A stretch of DNA of 6,419 bases from Chloroflexota bacterium (GCA_021796155.1 JAJYOO010000145.1:1-6419); one strand, 5' to 3'; positions 1 to 5,442 are shown, counted from the stretch's first letter. The notes: generated by a model not told the origin, from the sequence alone. Translations and numbers: made by a program.

Positions 1-467
1 GCCAGGCGCATGCCTTCCACCTCGACGCGCAGGTCGTCGCGATGCGATACGTGCACCCGACTGCCATTGCATGTCGCTCCGCTACCACGCCGAGCTTCAA
101 ACAGCTCGTCGTGCATGGGGTCGTAGACAACGCCGAGCTGCAGGACTCCTTGATGAGCATACGCAATGGAGACCGAAAAGATTGGAATGTGATGGGCATA
201 ATTGACCGTTCCATCCAGCGGATCAACGAACCAGCTCAAGCCGTTGCTTCCCTGCGTTACGCCGCTTTCCTCGGACATAATATAACTGCCGGGCCAGCGC
301 TGGTTGATTTCGCCCAGCAGGAAATCTTCCGAAGCGCGATCCGCTTCGGTGACGAGGTCAATCACACCTTTGTAAGAAACCTGGTGCTTTTTATTGTAGC
401 TCTGGCGCAAAATGGATCCGGCGCGTCGGGCCAGTTCCTCAAGTTCGGATATTGTGGGTTGGGCCAT
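1..467 (-). CDS. Inositol monophosphatase family protein (N-terminal part; runs off left edge)
   Basis: Mg2+-dependent phosphatase of the inositol monophosphatase/SuhB fold, which typically removes phosphate from myo-inositol phosphates or related sugar phosphates in the cytoplasm. About 155 residues are visible; the family is usually about 260-270, so the C-terminal half, with the last metal-binding Asp, is missing. Visible landmarks are K33, the TEAD segment ending at D43, the acidic SEESG at 65-69, and the diagnostic WFVDPLDGTVNY at 79-90, where D82 and D85 are expected metal ligands. The ATG shares its A with the last A of the upstream regulator's TAA stop (TAATG), which fixes the start and implies translational coupling. 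True substrate cannot be told: SuhB, histidinol-phosphatase-like and CysQ-like members share these motifs, although the WFVDPLDGT form fits the classical IMPase/SuhB branch. Confidence 0.93.
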   Translation of the reverse strand, partial: MAQPTISELEELARRAGSILRQSYNKKHQVSYKGVIDLVTEADRASEDFLLGEINQRWPGSYIMSEESGVTQGSNGLSWFVDPLDGTVNYAHHIPIFSVSIAYAHQGVLQLGVVYDPMHDELFEARRGSGATCNGSRVHVSHRDDLRVEVEGMRL

Positions 468-1096
468 TACTTGGACTTCGTAGTTTTCCTGAGAAGTTCG
501 CGAATCTGGGCAAGTTCCTGCTCGATCTCTTCGCGCTCCTCGCGAGCCTGGCGAAGAGTCGTCCTGAAGGGCGGCTTCTCTTCCTCCGGCAGGGTTTCGA
601 GCAAGTGCTCGGTCCGGGAGATTTGTGTCGCTTTGTGCTGGAGTTTCACTTCCAACCGCTTCTGGTAGCCTTCATAAAACTCCTGCTCGTCCAGCGGCTG
701 GGGCGACTCGGGCGTATCCTTCGTGAATAATTCAGAAATCGTTTTCAGAAAATCTTCAGTATCAATTGGCTTTTCGATGAAGCGGCTCGCCCCCAGAGTC
801 ATTGCGAACTGCTTATCCTCCGGGGAAATATAAGTGGCCGACAGAAAAATGACCGGGATATTGCGTGTCCCTGGATTGATACGCAGTCTCTGGACAAGGC
901 TAAAGCCGTCCATCCCGGGCATCAAAATATCGGTGATGATGACAGCCGGGAGCTCCCTTTGAACAGCCTCCAGGGCCTCGCGCCCGTTGCGGGCGGTTAT
1001 CACGCGATATCCTTTGAACTCCAGCGTTACTCTTAACAGGTTGAGAGTATCTGCAGTATCTTCCACGATCAGCAATGGACCGCGCGGAACATTCAT
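467..1096 (-). CDS. Response regulator, CheY-like receiver with C-terminal charged helical tail
   Basis: Single receiver-domain protein of 209 aa that would accept a phosphoryl group from a histidine kinase. The receiver occupies about residues 6-125: acidic pocket E12/D13, phosphoacceptor D56 in TDILMPGMDG, S86 as the switch Ser/Thr in FLSAT, and K109-P110 in the IEKP motif. All catalytic positions are intact, so it should be phosphorylatable. Residues about 134-209 carry no recognisable DNA-binding or enzymatic output domain. They are rich in Glu, Arg, Gln and Leu and should form a helical or coiled-coil tail, possibly for dimerisation or partner binding. No kinase gene is adjacent. It lies 35 bp downstream of arginase and overlaps the phosphatase by one base, so the three genes are probably co-transcribed. 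No good Shine-Dalgarno stands just before the ATG; an AAGAAAG tract lies rather too far upstream. Its regulatory target is unknown. Confidence 0.9.
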   Translation of the reverse strand: MNVPRGPLLIVEDTADTLNLLRVTLEFKGYRVITARNGREALEAVQRELPAVIITDILMPGMDGFSLVQRLRINPGTRNIPVIFLSATYISPEDKQFAMTLGASRFIEKPIDTEDFLKTISELFTKDTPESPQPLDEQEFYEGYQKRLEVKLQHKATQISRTEHLLETLPEEEKPPFRTTLRQAREEREEIEQELAQIRELLRKTTKSK

Positions 1097-1131
1097 AAGT
1101 GTATTTTAGTGCTTTCTTACAATTTTGCCAA

Positions 1132-2034
1132 CTAATCACTGTTCCAAATTCGTTTTCCAAGCACCGACAAGACAAATTCGGCCGCCAGCGCGCCAGTTTG
1201 ATTCTGGATATCGAGAATGGCATTGACTTCGACAATGTCCATGCCGGTCAGCCTGCCGGTTTCCGCAATCATCTCGCAGGCGAGGTGCGCTTCGCGCTGG
1301 GTCAGGCCGGCAGGGACAGGCGTCCCAACGCCGGGCGCGTGACGCGGGTCCATGGCGTCCATGTCGAATGAAAGATAAATGCCGTCTGTATCACGGGAGA
1401 CGTGTTCGATGGCTTTCTCCATGACGGCCACCATCCCGAAGCGGTCAATCTGTTCCATGCCCATGACCATCACACCGGCCTCGCGCAAGTTGACTTTTTC
1501 GCCCGCGTCGAGATCCCGCGCTCCGATAATGGCAACCCGCCCCGGGTCCGCGACCGGAAGCGGCTCGTCCCACAATCGAGTTAATCGCGCGTCCCCGAGT
1601 CCGCACAGCGCGGCCAGCGGCATCCCGTGAATGTTCCCGGACGGCGTGGTTTTGTCGGTGTTGAAATCCGCGTGGGCATCGATCCAAATCACGCCGAGCT
1701 TTTTGAACCTGGCCGCGCCGCGGATCGAACCGATGGACAGGCTGTGATCGCCGCCCAGCACCAGCGGAAAATGCCCGGCCTGCATCGAAGTGGAAACCGC
1801 GCCCGCCGCGCGCCGCGACATCGGAACGATGCAGTCAATATATTTTAGTTTTGGATCGTGGATGGAACACATCTCGGCAATGGGCACTTCGATGTTGCCT
1901 TTGTCTTCGACGATGTAACCAAGCGCTTCGAGTTTCTTTTGCAGATGCGCGTAACGGATCGCGCTGGGACCCATGTCCACGCCGCGGCGGTCTGCGCCGA
2001 GATCAATCGGGATTCCAATAATATCAATTTGCAT
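1132..2034 (-). CDS. rocF: Arginase
   Basis: Hydrolyses L-arginine to L-ornithine and urea using a binuclear Mn2+ centre; cytosolic arginine catabolism. The 300-aa length matches bacterial RocF arginases. Metal ligands are all visible: H97 in GGDHS, D119/H121/D123 in DAHADFNT, and D224/D226 in SFDMDAMDP. The arginase-type substrate loop [12 protein letters not shown] (130-141) and the N-terminal [12 protein letters not shown] (18-29) favour arginase over agmatinase or formimidoylglutamase, both of which belong to the same fold family. The reading frame is open for 33 more codons upstream, to an ATG at 2133. The start at 2034 is chosen because GGAGG sits 4 nt before it and because family members begin close to this point. 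It precedes the response regulator by 35 bp, probably as the first gene of a three-gene unit. A TAAAAT box at 2063-2068 could be its -10, but no convincing -35 is seen. Confidence 0.95.
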   Translation of the reverse strand: MQIDIIGIPIDLGADRRGVDMGPSAIRYAHLQKKLEALGYIVEDKGNIEVPIAEMCSIHDPKLKYIDCIVPMSRRAAGAVSTSMQAGHFPLVLGGDHSLSIGSIRGAARFKKLGVIWIDAHADFNTDKTTPSGNIHGMPLAALCGLGDARLTRLWDEPLPVADPGRVAIIGARDLDAGEKVNLREAGVMVMGMEQIDRFGMVAVMEKAIEHVSRDTDGIYLSFDMDAMDPRHAPGVGTPVPAGLTQREAHLACEMIAETGRLTGMDIVEVNAILDIQNQTGALAAEFVLSVLGKRIWNSD

Positions 2035-2038
2035 GTTT

Positions 2039-2043
2039 CCTCC
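2039..2043 (-). promoter_or_regulatory. Ribosome binding site of arginase
   Basis: GGAGG on the minus strand, followed by AAAC and then ATG. This site selects the 300-aa arginase start over the in-frame ATG 99 bases further upstream, which has no comparable site. Confidence 0.8.
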
Positions 2044-2234
2044 GAGTTGTTGACAGGCGGGTATTTTATCAAATCCAGCACAAGATCGCTCCAAATTTAA
2101 TCTGGCTCTCTGGGAGTTGCCGCGATTCAGCACACGGATTCTTTTTAATTTTTTCCGCGTAATCCGCCGTTCGCCCCGGTGTACTCAACGTAAGCTGCCA
2201 CCTGCATTCCTTGAAACGTCTGGAGCGGGACTTC

Positions 2235-2276
2235 TTAACGCGACGCTGAAGAACACAGAGTTCAGTATTGCGTTAA
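2235..2276. repeat. Inverted repeat, 16-bp arms, 10-nt loop
   Basis: The left arm (2235-2250) begins TTAACGC and ends CTGAA; the right arm (2261-2276) is its reverse complement at 13 of 16 positions. In plus-strand RNA two of the three mismatches become G-U pairs, so nearly the whole arm could pair. The loop is GAACACAGAG. The right arm is followed by a short T-rich run, which is weak as a terminator. Function unknown. Confidence 0.55.
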
Positions 2277-2340
2277 ATCTTTTACGATCGCCGCAAGGTG
2301 GCAACCTGGGTTATTTTAGATATGCCGGGATGTGTCTATC

Positions 2341-2416
2341 ATGCCGCTGCGACGCCGAAGGCGCCCTTCCCGGAGCAGTCTCGTCATCTCAATGGGAGCT
2401 TGCTTCGCAACGACAT
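2341..2416. repeat. Imperfect palindromic intergenic element
   Basis: The ends are inverted copies of each other: ATGCCGCTGCGA (2341-2352) against TCGCAACGACAT (2405-2416), 10 of 12 positions complementary. Inside lie a second, poorer arm pair (GGAGCAGTCTC against GAGCTTGCTTC) and a small CGCC-GAA-GGCG hairpin. On the minus strand it resembles the dispersed GTCATTGCGA...GAAGCAATCTC palindromes I recall from many bacterial genomes; that link is from memory. It begins 27 bp after the stop of the small membrane protein gene and could fold in the 3' end of that transcript. Confidence 0.5.
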
Positions 2417-2442
2417 CTGAATTTTGAATTTATGTGCAAACG

Positions 2443-2631
2443 TTAGAGAACCCTCAGCAGGCGCAAGGCGATCAAGATCACAAGGATCGTTCCGATGCAC
2501 CCGCAGCCGCGCGCAAACCAATGGAAGATATGCCTGAAGATGAAACCCAGGACGCCAAGGACGATCATCACGACGACGAGAAGACCGATGATCCAAATGA
2601 TGGAACTGAGACTCGAAAAATCAATGGACAT
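2443..2631 (-). CDS. Small hydrophobic membrane protein, 62 aa, function unknown
   Basis: I do not recognise a family. The protein has a long hydrophobic segment at about residues 11-31, then a short loop with basic and aromatic residues (R33, H34, H37, W38, R41) and a GCGCIG motif (42-47), then a second hydrophobic segment at about 46-60 that ends with two arginines. It is probably a two-helix hairpin or a helix plus a re-entrant segment in the inner membrane. C43 and C45, close to H34 and H37, might bind metal or a thiol partner, but that is speculation. It is a real gene because AAAGGAG lies 7 nt before the ATG and the gap to the hutI stop is only 14 bp, the site beginning one base after the hutI TAG. 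It should therefore be translated from the hutI message. Confidence 0.75.
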   Translation of the reverse strand: MSIDFSSLSSIIWIIGLLVVVMIVLGVLGFIFRHIFHWFARGCGCIGTILVILIALRLLRVL

Positions 2632-2638
2632 AACTGAA

Positions 2639-2645
2639 CTCCTTT
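2639..2645 (-). promoter_or_regulatory. Ribosome binding site of the 62-aa membrane protein
   Basis: AAAGGAG on the minus strand, 7 nt from the ATG and one base after the hutI TAG stop. The arrangement implies coupled translation and is the main support for this small gene being real. Confidence 0.8.
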
Positions 2646-3920
2646 CTATGCAGTCCGATAATAACCTACATCCACCGAATAAACATGGCCGCGCTTGACC
2701 ACTTGCTTGACGAGATTCGTTCCATAACGATACCCGATGTGACGGTAATCGGGGATATTAAGAATCAACAAGTCCGCTTGCTTGCCTTCTTCAATCGAAC
2801 CGATCAAATCGGACCTGCGAATGGCATGCGCGGAATTGATGGTCGCGGCGGCGATGGCTTGCGCGGGCGTCAAACCCATATAGCGACAGGCCAGCGCGAT
2901 TGCAAATTGCATCGACTCATTCCAACTCGTTCCGGGATTGCAATCGGTCGCGAGGGCAAGCAATCCACCTGCTTCGATGATCTTTTTTGCAGGCGTATAT
3001 TCGTGTTCGGCGAGTCCAAACGGCGTGCATGGAAGTGAAACCGCGACCGTATCCGATTTGGCAAGCGCGGCAATATCCGCGTCCGAGGTTTTCACGAGAT
3101 GGTCCGCAGAGGCCGCGCCCAACTCGACGGCCAGCGACGCGCCGCCGAGGTTGTCGAACTCGTCCGCGTGGATCTTCAACGGGAATCCCAAAGCCCGCGC
3201 CTGGGTCAGGATTTGGCGCGATTGTTCGAGCGTGAAAGCGCGGTCTTCGCAGAATACATCCACAAACGGAAGAGGCAGCCGCGGCGCGTGAGTCTGCCAC
3301 CATTGCTGTACCGTCGGCAGCATCGTGTCGCAAACCAGATCGGTGTAGCCTTGCGGATTATCTTTGTATTCCGGCGCAATGGCGTGCGCGCCGAGGAACG
3401 TGATGGCGATGTCAATCGGACATTCATCTTCGAGCGCCAGCAGCGCCTTGAGCAGGCGAAGTTCGGTCGCGGTTTGCAGTCCGTAACCGGTCTTGGCTTC
3501 GACGGTGGTCGTGCCGTGCGCGAACATCCGAAACAGCCGCGGACGTGTCTGCGCGATCAGCGATTCGATGGAGGCTGTGCGCGTCTGCCTGACAGTTGAA
3601 ATGATTCCGCCGCCCGCCGCGAGAATATCGAGATAGGGCTTGCCCGCCATCTTCATCTCGAACTCATTGGCGCGGTCGCCAGCCCAAATGAGATGCGTGT
3701 GCGGATCAACGAAGCCCGGCATGATGACACATCCGCTCGCATCCAAAGTTGGTTCATCTTTAAAAGATGCGCGTAATTCATCCGTTGTGCCAACCGCGAC
3801 AATCTTTTCATCACGGATGATGACCGCACCGTTTTCGATGATGCCAAGTGTGCCGAGAGCGCGTCCGCGCTGCGGGCCGCCTTTGAGAGTCAGGAGTTGG
3901 GATGCGGAATGGATGAGCAT
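2646..3920 (-). CDS. hutI: Imidazolonepropionase
   Basis: Third step of histidine degradation: hydrolyses 4-imidazolone-5-propionate to N-formimino-L-glutamate; cytosolic, amidohydrolase superfamily, one metal ion. Length 424 aa, normal for the family. Metal and catalytic landmarks are visible: H74/H76 in PGFVDPHTHLIWAG, the family-specific TTTVEAKTGYGL (137-148), H251 in KIHADEF, H274 in SADHL, and D326 in ATDCNPGT. No other hut gene is in the window; the arginase to its left is not HutG. The ATG at 3920 fits the family start but has only a weak GGAT 7 nt before it. The leader begins with a TCAGT heptamer array 4 bp upstream of the ATG, and a GATATC sits at that junction. The first 46 bp of the gene are repeated upstream of the DNA methyltransferase at 5316-5361. 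It is divergent from the 79-aa gene and heads a unit with the 62-aa membrane protein. Confidence 0.96.
   Translation of the reverse strand: MLIHSASQLLTLKGGPQRGRALGTLGIIENGAVIIRDEKIVAVGTTDELRASFKDEPTLDASGCVIMPGFVDPHTHLIWAGDRANEFEMKMAGKPYLDILAAGGGIISTVRQTRTASIESLIAQTRPRLFRMFAHGTTTVEAKTGYGLQTATELRLLKALLALEDECPIDIAITFLGAHAIAPEYKDNPQGYTDLVCDTMLPTVQQWWQTHAPRLPLPFVDVFCEDRAFTLEQSRQILTQARALGFPLKIHADEFDNLGGASLAVELGAASADHLVKTSDADIAALAKSDTVAVSLPCTPFGLAEHEYTPAKKIIEAGGLLALATDCNPGTSWNESMQFAIALACRYMGLTPAQAIAAATINSAHAIRRSDLIGSIEEGKQADLLILNIPDYRHIGYRYGTNLVKQVVKRGHVYSVDVGYYRTA
3875..3920 (-). repeat. Direct repeat copy A: first 46 bp of hutI
   Basis: Matches 5316-5361 at 40 of 46 positions, with 28 consecutive identical bases (3875-3902). 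It encodes the first 15 residues of HutI plus one base. This copy lies in an intact gene, so it is the likely source. Changes between the copies cluster in codons 2-4; beyond these there is only a silent GCA/GCG difference. Confidence 0.85.
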
Positions 3921-3954
3921 TATGATATCCAGTAATCAGTGATCAGTATCCAGT
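3912..3954. repeat. Heptamer array copy 1 (hutI start and leader)
   Basis: GATGAGCAT, four unrelated bases, ATATCCAGT, then three 7-bp units of the form NNYCAGT (AATCAGT, GATCAGT, ATCCAGT). The same layout with identical spacing recurs at 4326-4368. It covers the hutI ATG and its untranslated leader. Confidence 0.75.
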
Positions 3955-3956
3955 CC

Positions 3957-3969
3957 AATTTAACCACAG
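3957..3969. repeat. 13-bp direct repeat, copy 1
   Basis: AATTTAACCACAG, identical to 5367-5379. In both places it follows a copy of the hutI start: 36 bp away here, where the heptamers intervene, and 5 bp away at the other site. It belongs to the same duplicated boundary. Confidence 0.65.
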
Positions 3970-3987
3970 TTATTATTCTTTGCCGAA

Positions 3988-3996
3988 TGCTGTAAT
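3988..3996 (+). promoter_or_regulatory. Possible extended -10 promoter of the 79-aa gene
   Basis: TGCTGTAAT fits the extended -10 pattern TGnTATAAT with one mismatch and lies 21 bp before the ATG. No good -35 is seen, so this is tentative. The 97-bp gap between the divergent hutI and this gene must hold both promoters. Confidence 0.3.
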
Positions 3997-4017
3997 AGAA
4001 GAATATCTGGCAAAAAA

Positions 4018-4257
4018 ATGAAGAAAAGTTCTATGAAGAAGCAGGATGACTATGAATTGCGAGAGGAATACGGTCTCTCGAAAATGACCATCGTGCCAAA
4101 GGGACGTTTTGATCCCAAACGCAGGATTGGGAGCAATGTTGTTGTACTGGAGCCTGAAATTGCGAAGGCGTTCCCGAATGACGAAGCTGTCAACGAAGCC
4201 CTGCGGTTAATTTCGAAAGCCACAAAGATCCCGCAGGTAACAAAGCTTTCACGTTAG
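4018..4257 (+). CDS. Small antitoxin-like protein, 79 aa, function unproven
   Basis: A charged, soluble small protein. Its order of elements is a Lys-rich start, ELREEYGLSKM (13-23), PKGRFDP (27-33), IGSNVVVLEPEIAKAFPNDE (37-56), VNEALRLISKA (58-68). This resembles, from memory, a widespread group of small hypothetical proteins of the form LRxEYDxSK...RGR...NVVVLxPDVAxxFP...VNEALR, sometimes suspected to be antitoxins. I cannot name a characterised member. No toxin gene is next to it: hutI is divergent upstream, and a strong terminator follows 18 bp downstream, so it is transcribed alone. Neither the ATG at 4018 nor the in-frame ATG at 4033 has a clear ribosome binding site. It lies between repeats derived from the hutI boundary, suggesting it came with, or was trapped by, the methyltransferase module. 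Confidence 0.65.
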   Translation: MKKSSMKKQDDYELREEYGLSKMTIVPKGRFDPKRRIGSNVVVLEPEIAKAFPNDEAVNEALRLISKATKIPQVTKLSR

Positions 4258-4275
4258 ATAGAGCCTGCGAATTAC

Positions 4276-4315
4276 AGACTTCCGAAGTCCTAAAGACTTC
4301 GGAAGTCTTGTTTTT
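4276..4315 (+). terminator. Rho-independent terminator of the 79-aa gene
   Basis: A perfect 14-bp stem (4276-4289 with 4295-4308), a 5-nt CTAAA loop, then TTGTTTTT. Each arm is itself nearly palindromic (GACTTC-C-GAAGTC). The T-run is on the plus strand only, so it acts rightward; it would stop transcription before it reads antisense into the methyltransferase gene. Confidence 0.88.
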
Positions 4316-4325
4316 AGTGAGAGCC

Positions 4326-4368
4326 GATGAGCATCTCAATATCCAGTGGTCAGTAATCAGTTGTCAGT
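4326..4368. repeat. Heptamer array copy 2 (methyltransferase 3' end)
   Basis: Same layout as 3912-3954: GATGAGCAT, four bases, ATATCCAGT, then three NNTCAGT units (GGTCAGT, AATCAGT, TGTCAGT). The minus-strand methyltransferase runs into it, and its TGA stop (4357-4359) and last three residues (TDN) are written in repeat sequence. Confidence 0.75.
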
Positions 4369-5289
4369 GGCTGGCGTATAAACCACATAATCATCTTTAT
4401 GTGACTTTTCAAATAGAGCCATTTGCTTTTCTAATTGAACTTCCACTTTCGGCACAGGGTTGTAATTGAGAACAATTGCTTCGAGCATCGGATTACGATT
4501 CTTTTCGCTCGCTCCCACATGATAAAAATGCTCACGGGTCAAAATGGTAAAGCGATTAACATATTTTTCAATGGCAGGATTGGTACGATAGCGATTGCTG
4601 TGCCACGTTGAAAGAATGAATTTTGTAGGTATGGCAACAAGTAAATCGTAAAGCCTTTGTTCTTCATTTTCAGACCAAGAGTTGAAATAATCCACGTGCC
4701 TGCCAATATACGGAGGGTCACAGTAAATAAAATCGTTTTGTGAAGCGGAAACAATTGTTTTCTCGAAATCAGCACAGGCAAATTGCCAATCATATTGATT
4801 GACCGCCTGAGTCACATATTTAATTTGATTCGCAATCTTTGTGATATAGGCTTTCGCAAAACGCTGCGGTTTATGGCCAAAGGGAACATTGAACGCGCCT
4901 TTTTTATTGAAGCGCATCACGCCATTGAAGCACGCGCGGTTCAAAAAGAGCAAATCCAAAGGATTGCAGTCTTCGTTGAAACGTTCGCGCACTTTGTAAT
5001 AATGATCTTCGCCCTTGGCTTGAAGTAGTGCGCCTTCTTTTTCGAGGAACTCTTTAGCAACGCCTGCCGTGATCTCGCCTCGTTTGATTGCATTGTAGAA
5101 ATTGACAATATGTGGATTCACATCTGCAAAAACAGCGCGGTTAGGGCGCACGTTGAATCCAACCACGCCCGAACCCATAAACGGCTCGATCCATGTTCCG
5201 TCTTTTTCGAGCATGGCATGATCTTTAATCCATTCGACCAATTTCGTTTTGATGCCCTGGCATTTCAGGGGCGAAACATTTACTGTCAT
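4357..5289 (-). CDS. D12-class adenine-N6 DNA methyltransferase, M.EcoRV-like
   Basis: Transfers methyl from S-adenosylmethionine to N6 of adenine in a specific DNA site. From the 5289 ATG it is 310 aa. Landmarks: SPLKCQGIKTKLVEW (6-20), motif I EPFMGSG (35-41), acidic D56 in ADVNPHI, LNRACFNG (116-123) with FNVPFG (133-138), catalytic DPPY (191-194) followed by IGRHVDYFNSW, and HFYHVGASEKNR further on. QGIKTKL in place of the usual GGK, together with the last two phrases, strongly recalls M.EcoRV, so a GATATC-type target is a reasonable guess, not shown. The start at 5289 is chosen because GGAAA lies 5 nt before it and the family's domain begins there. The frame stays open to ATGs at 5361 and 5397, and the stretch from 5361 is a copy of the hutI start. 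AT-richer than the genes to its left. Divergent from the second methyltransferase. Confidence 0.93.
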   Translation of the reverse strand: MTVNVSPLKCQGIKTKLVEWIKDHAMLEKDGTWIEPFMGSGVVGFNVRPNRAVFADVNPHIVNFYNAIKRGEITAGVAKEFLEKEGALLQAKGEDHYYKVRERFNEDCNPLDLLFLNRACFNGVMRFNKKGAFNVPFGHKPQRFAKAYITKIANQIKYVTQAVNQYDWQFACADFEKTIVSASQNDFIYCDPPYIGRHVDYFNSWSENEEQRLYDLLVAIPTKFILSTWHSNRYRTNPAIEKYVNRFTILTREHFYHVGASEKNRNPMLEAIVLNYNPVPKVEVQLEKQMALFEKSHKDDYVVYTPATDN

Positions 5290-5294
5290 TTCTG

Positions 5295-5299
5295 TTTCC
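5295..5299 (-). promoter_or_regulatory. Ribosome binding site of the D12 methyltransferase
   Basis: GGAAA on the minus strand, 5 nt before the ATG at 5289. The in-frame ATG at 5361 has no comparable site, so this favours the 310-aa start over a hutI-tagged 334-aa form. Confidence 0.5.
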
Positions 5300-5315
5300 G
5301 TTGGTCGCCATCGCA

Positions 5316-5361
5316 GGCCGCCTTTGAGAGTCAGGAGTTGGGACGCGGAGTTAGTGGGCAT
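5316..5361 (-). repeat. Direct repeat copy B: hutI start fragment upstream of the methyltransferase
   Basis: Truncated copy of the hutI 5' end (40 of 46 positions identical to 3875-3920). It keeps the ATG and the reading frame, encoding SASQLLTLKGG as in HutI, and is open and in frame with the methyltransferase. No further hutI similarity follows: after the GGC-C the sequence becomes unrelated. Confidence 0.85.
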
Positions 5362-5366
5362 GAAGT

Positions 5367-5407
5367 AATTTAACCACAGATAAACATAAATGAACATTGA
5401 TGAGCAT
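5367..5407. repeat. AATTTAACCACAG repeat copy 2 plus degenerate tract
   Basis: AATTTAACCACAG (5367-5379) is identical to 3957-3969. It continues into ATAAACATAAATGAACATT and ends in GATGAGCAT (5399-5407), the nonamer that also opens both heptamer arrays. The whole resembles dispersed ACCACAGATAAACACAGATG tracts that I recall from several bacterial phyla. Confidence 0.6.
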
Positions 5408-5442
5408 ATAAAAGGCGCTTGTAATATAAAGCATAATTACTC

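Larger units (their letters stand above)
2035..2442. other. Gene-free stretch between arginase and the small membrane protein gene
   Basis: 408 bp with no credible gene on either strand. A plus-strand frame is open at 2117-2446, but it has low-complexity, family-less content, runs through two inverted repeats and lacks a ribosome binding site. The stretch holds the inverted repeat at 2235-2276, the imperfect palindrome at 2341-2416 and, close to arginase, a possible minus-strand -10 box (TAAAAT at 2063-2068). It probably carries the 3' end of the hutI transcript and the arginase promoter. Confidence 0.6.

Noticed and set aside
42..668. 208-aa plus-strand frame opposite IMPase and the response regulator
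   Set aside because: Antisense shadow across two clear genes, with no recognisable domain.
1132..2034. Formimidoylglutamase (HutG), suggested by the nearby hutI
   Set aside because: The N-terminal [12 protein letters not shown] and the [12 protein letters not shown] loop are those of arginases; proximity to hutI alone is not enough.
2050..2055. Plus-strand TTGACA box as a promoter
   Set aside because: No -10 at the right spacing and no plus-strand gene downstream; it lies in the arginase leader.
2035..2133. 33-residue N-terminal extension of arginase
   Set aside because: The strong GGAGG site and the family's usual start both point to the ATG at 2034; the extension is not arginase-like.
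2117..2446. 109-aa plus-strand open frame in the gap left of the 62-aa gene
   Set aside because: It crosses two inverted repeats, has no ribosome binding site or family resemblance, and overlaps the 3' end of the well-supported 62-aa gene.
3099..3599. 166-aa plus-strand frame opposite hutI
   Set aside because: Antisense shadow of the GC-rich hutI coding sequence, with no motifs.
3925..4368. CRISPR array made of the TCAGT repeats
   Set aside because: The units are 7-bp degenerate tandem heptamers in two short clusters, with no regular spacers of 30-40 bp and no cas genes.
5290..5397. 36-residue N-terminal extension of the D12 methyltransferase as the main start
   Set aside because: The extension consists of repeat-derived and hutI-derived sequence, and a better ribosome binding site precedes 5289. 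It is kept as a finding because the frame is open.
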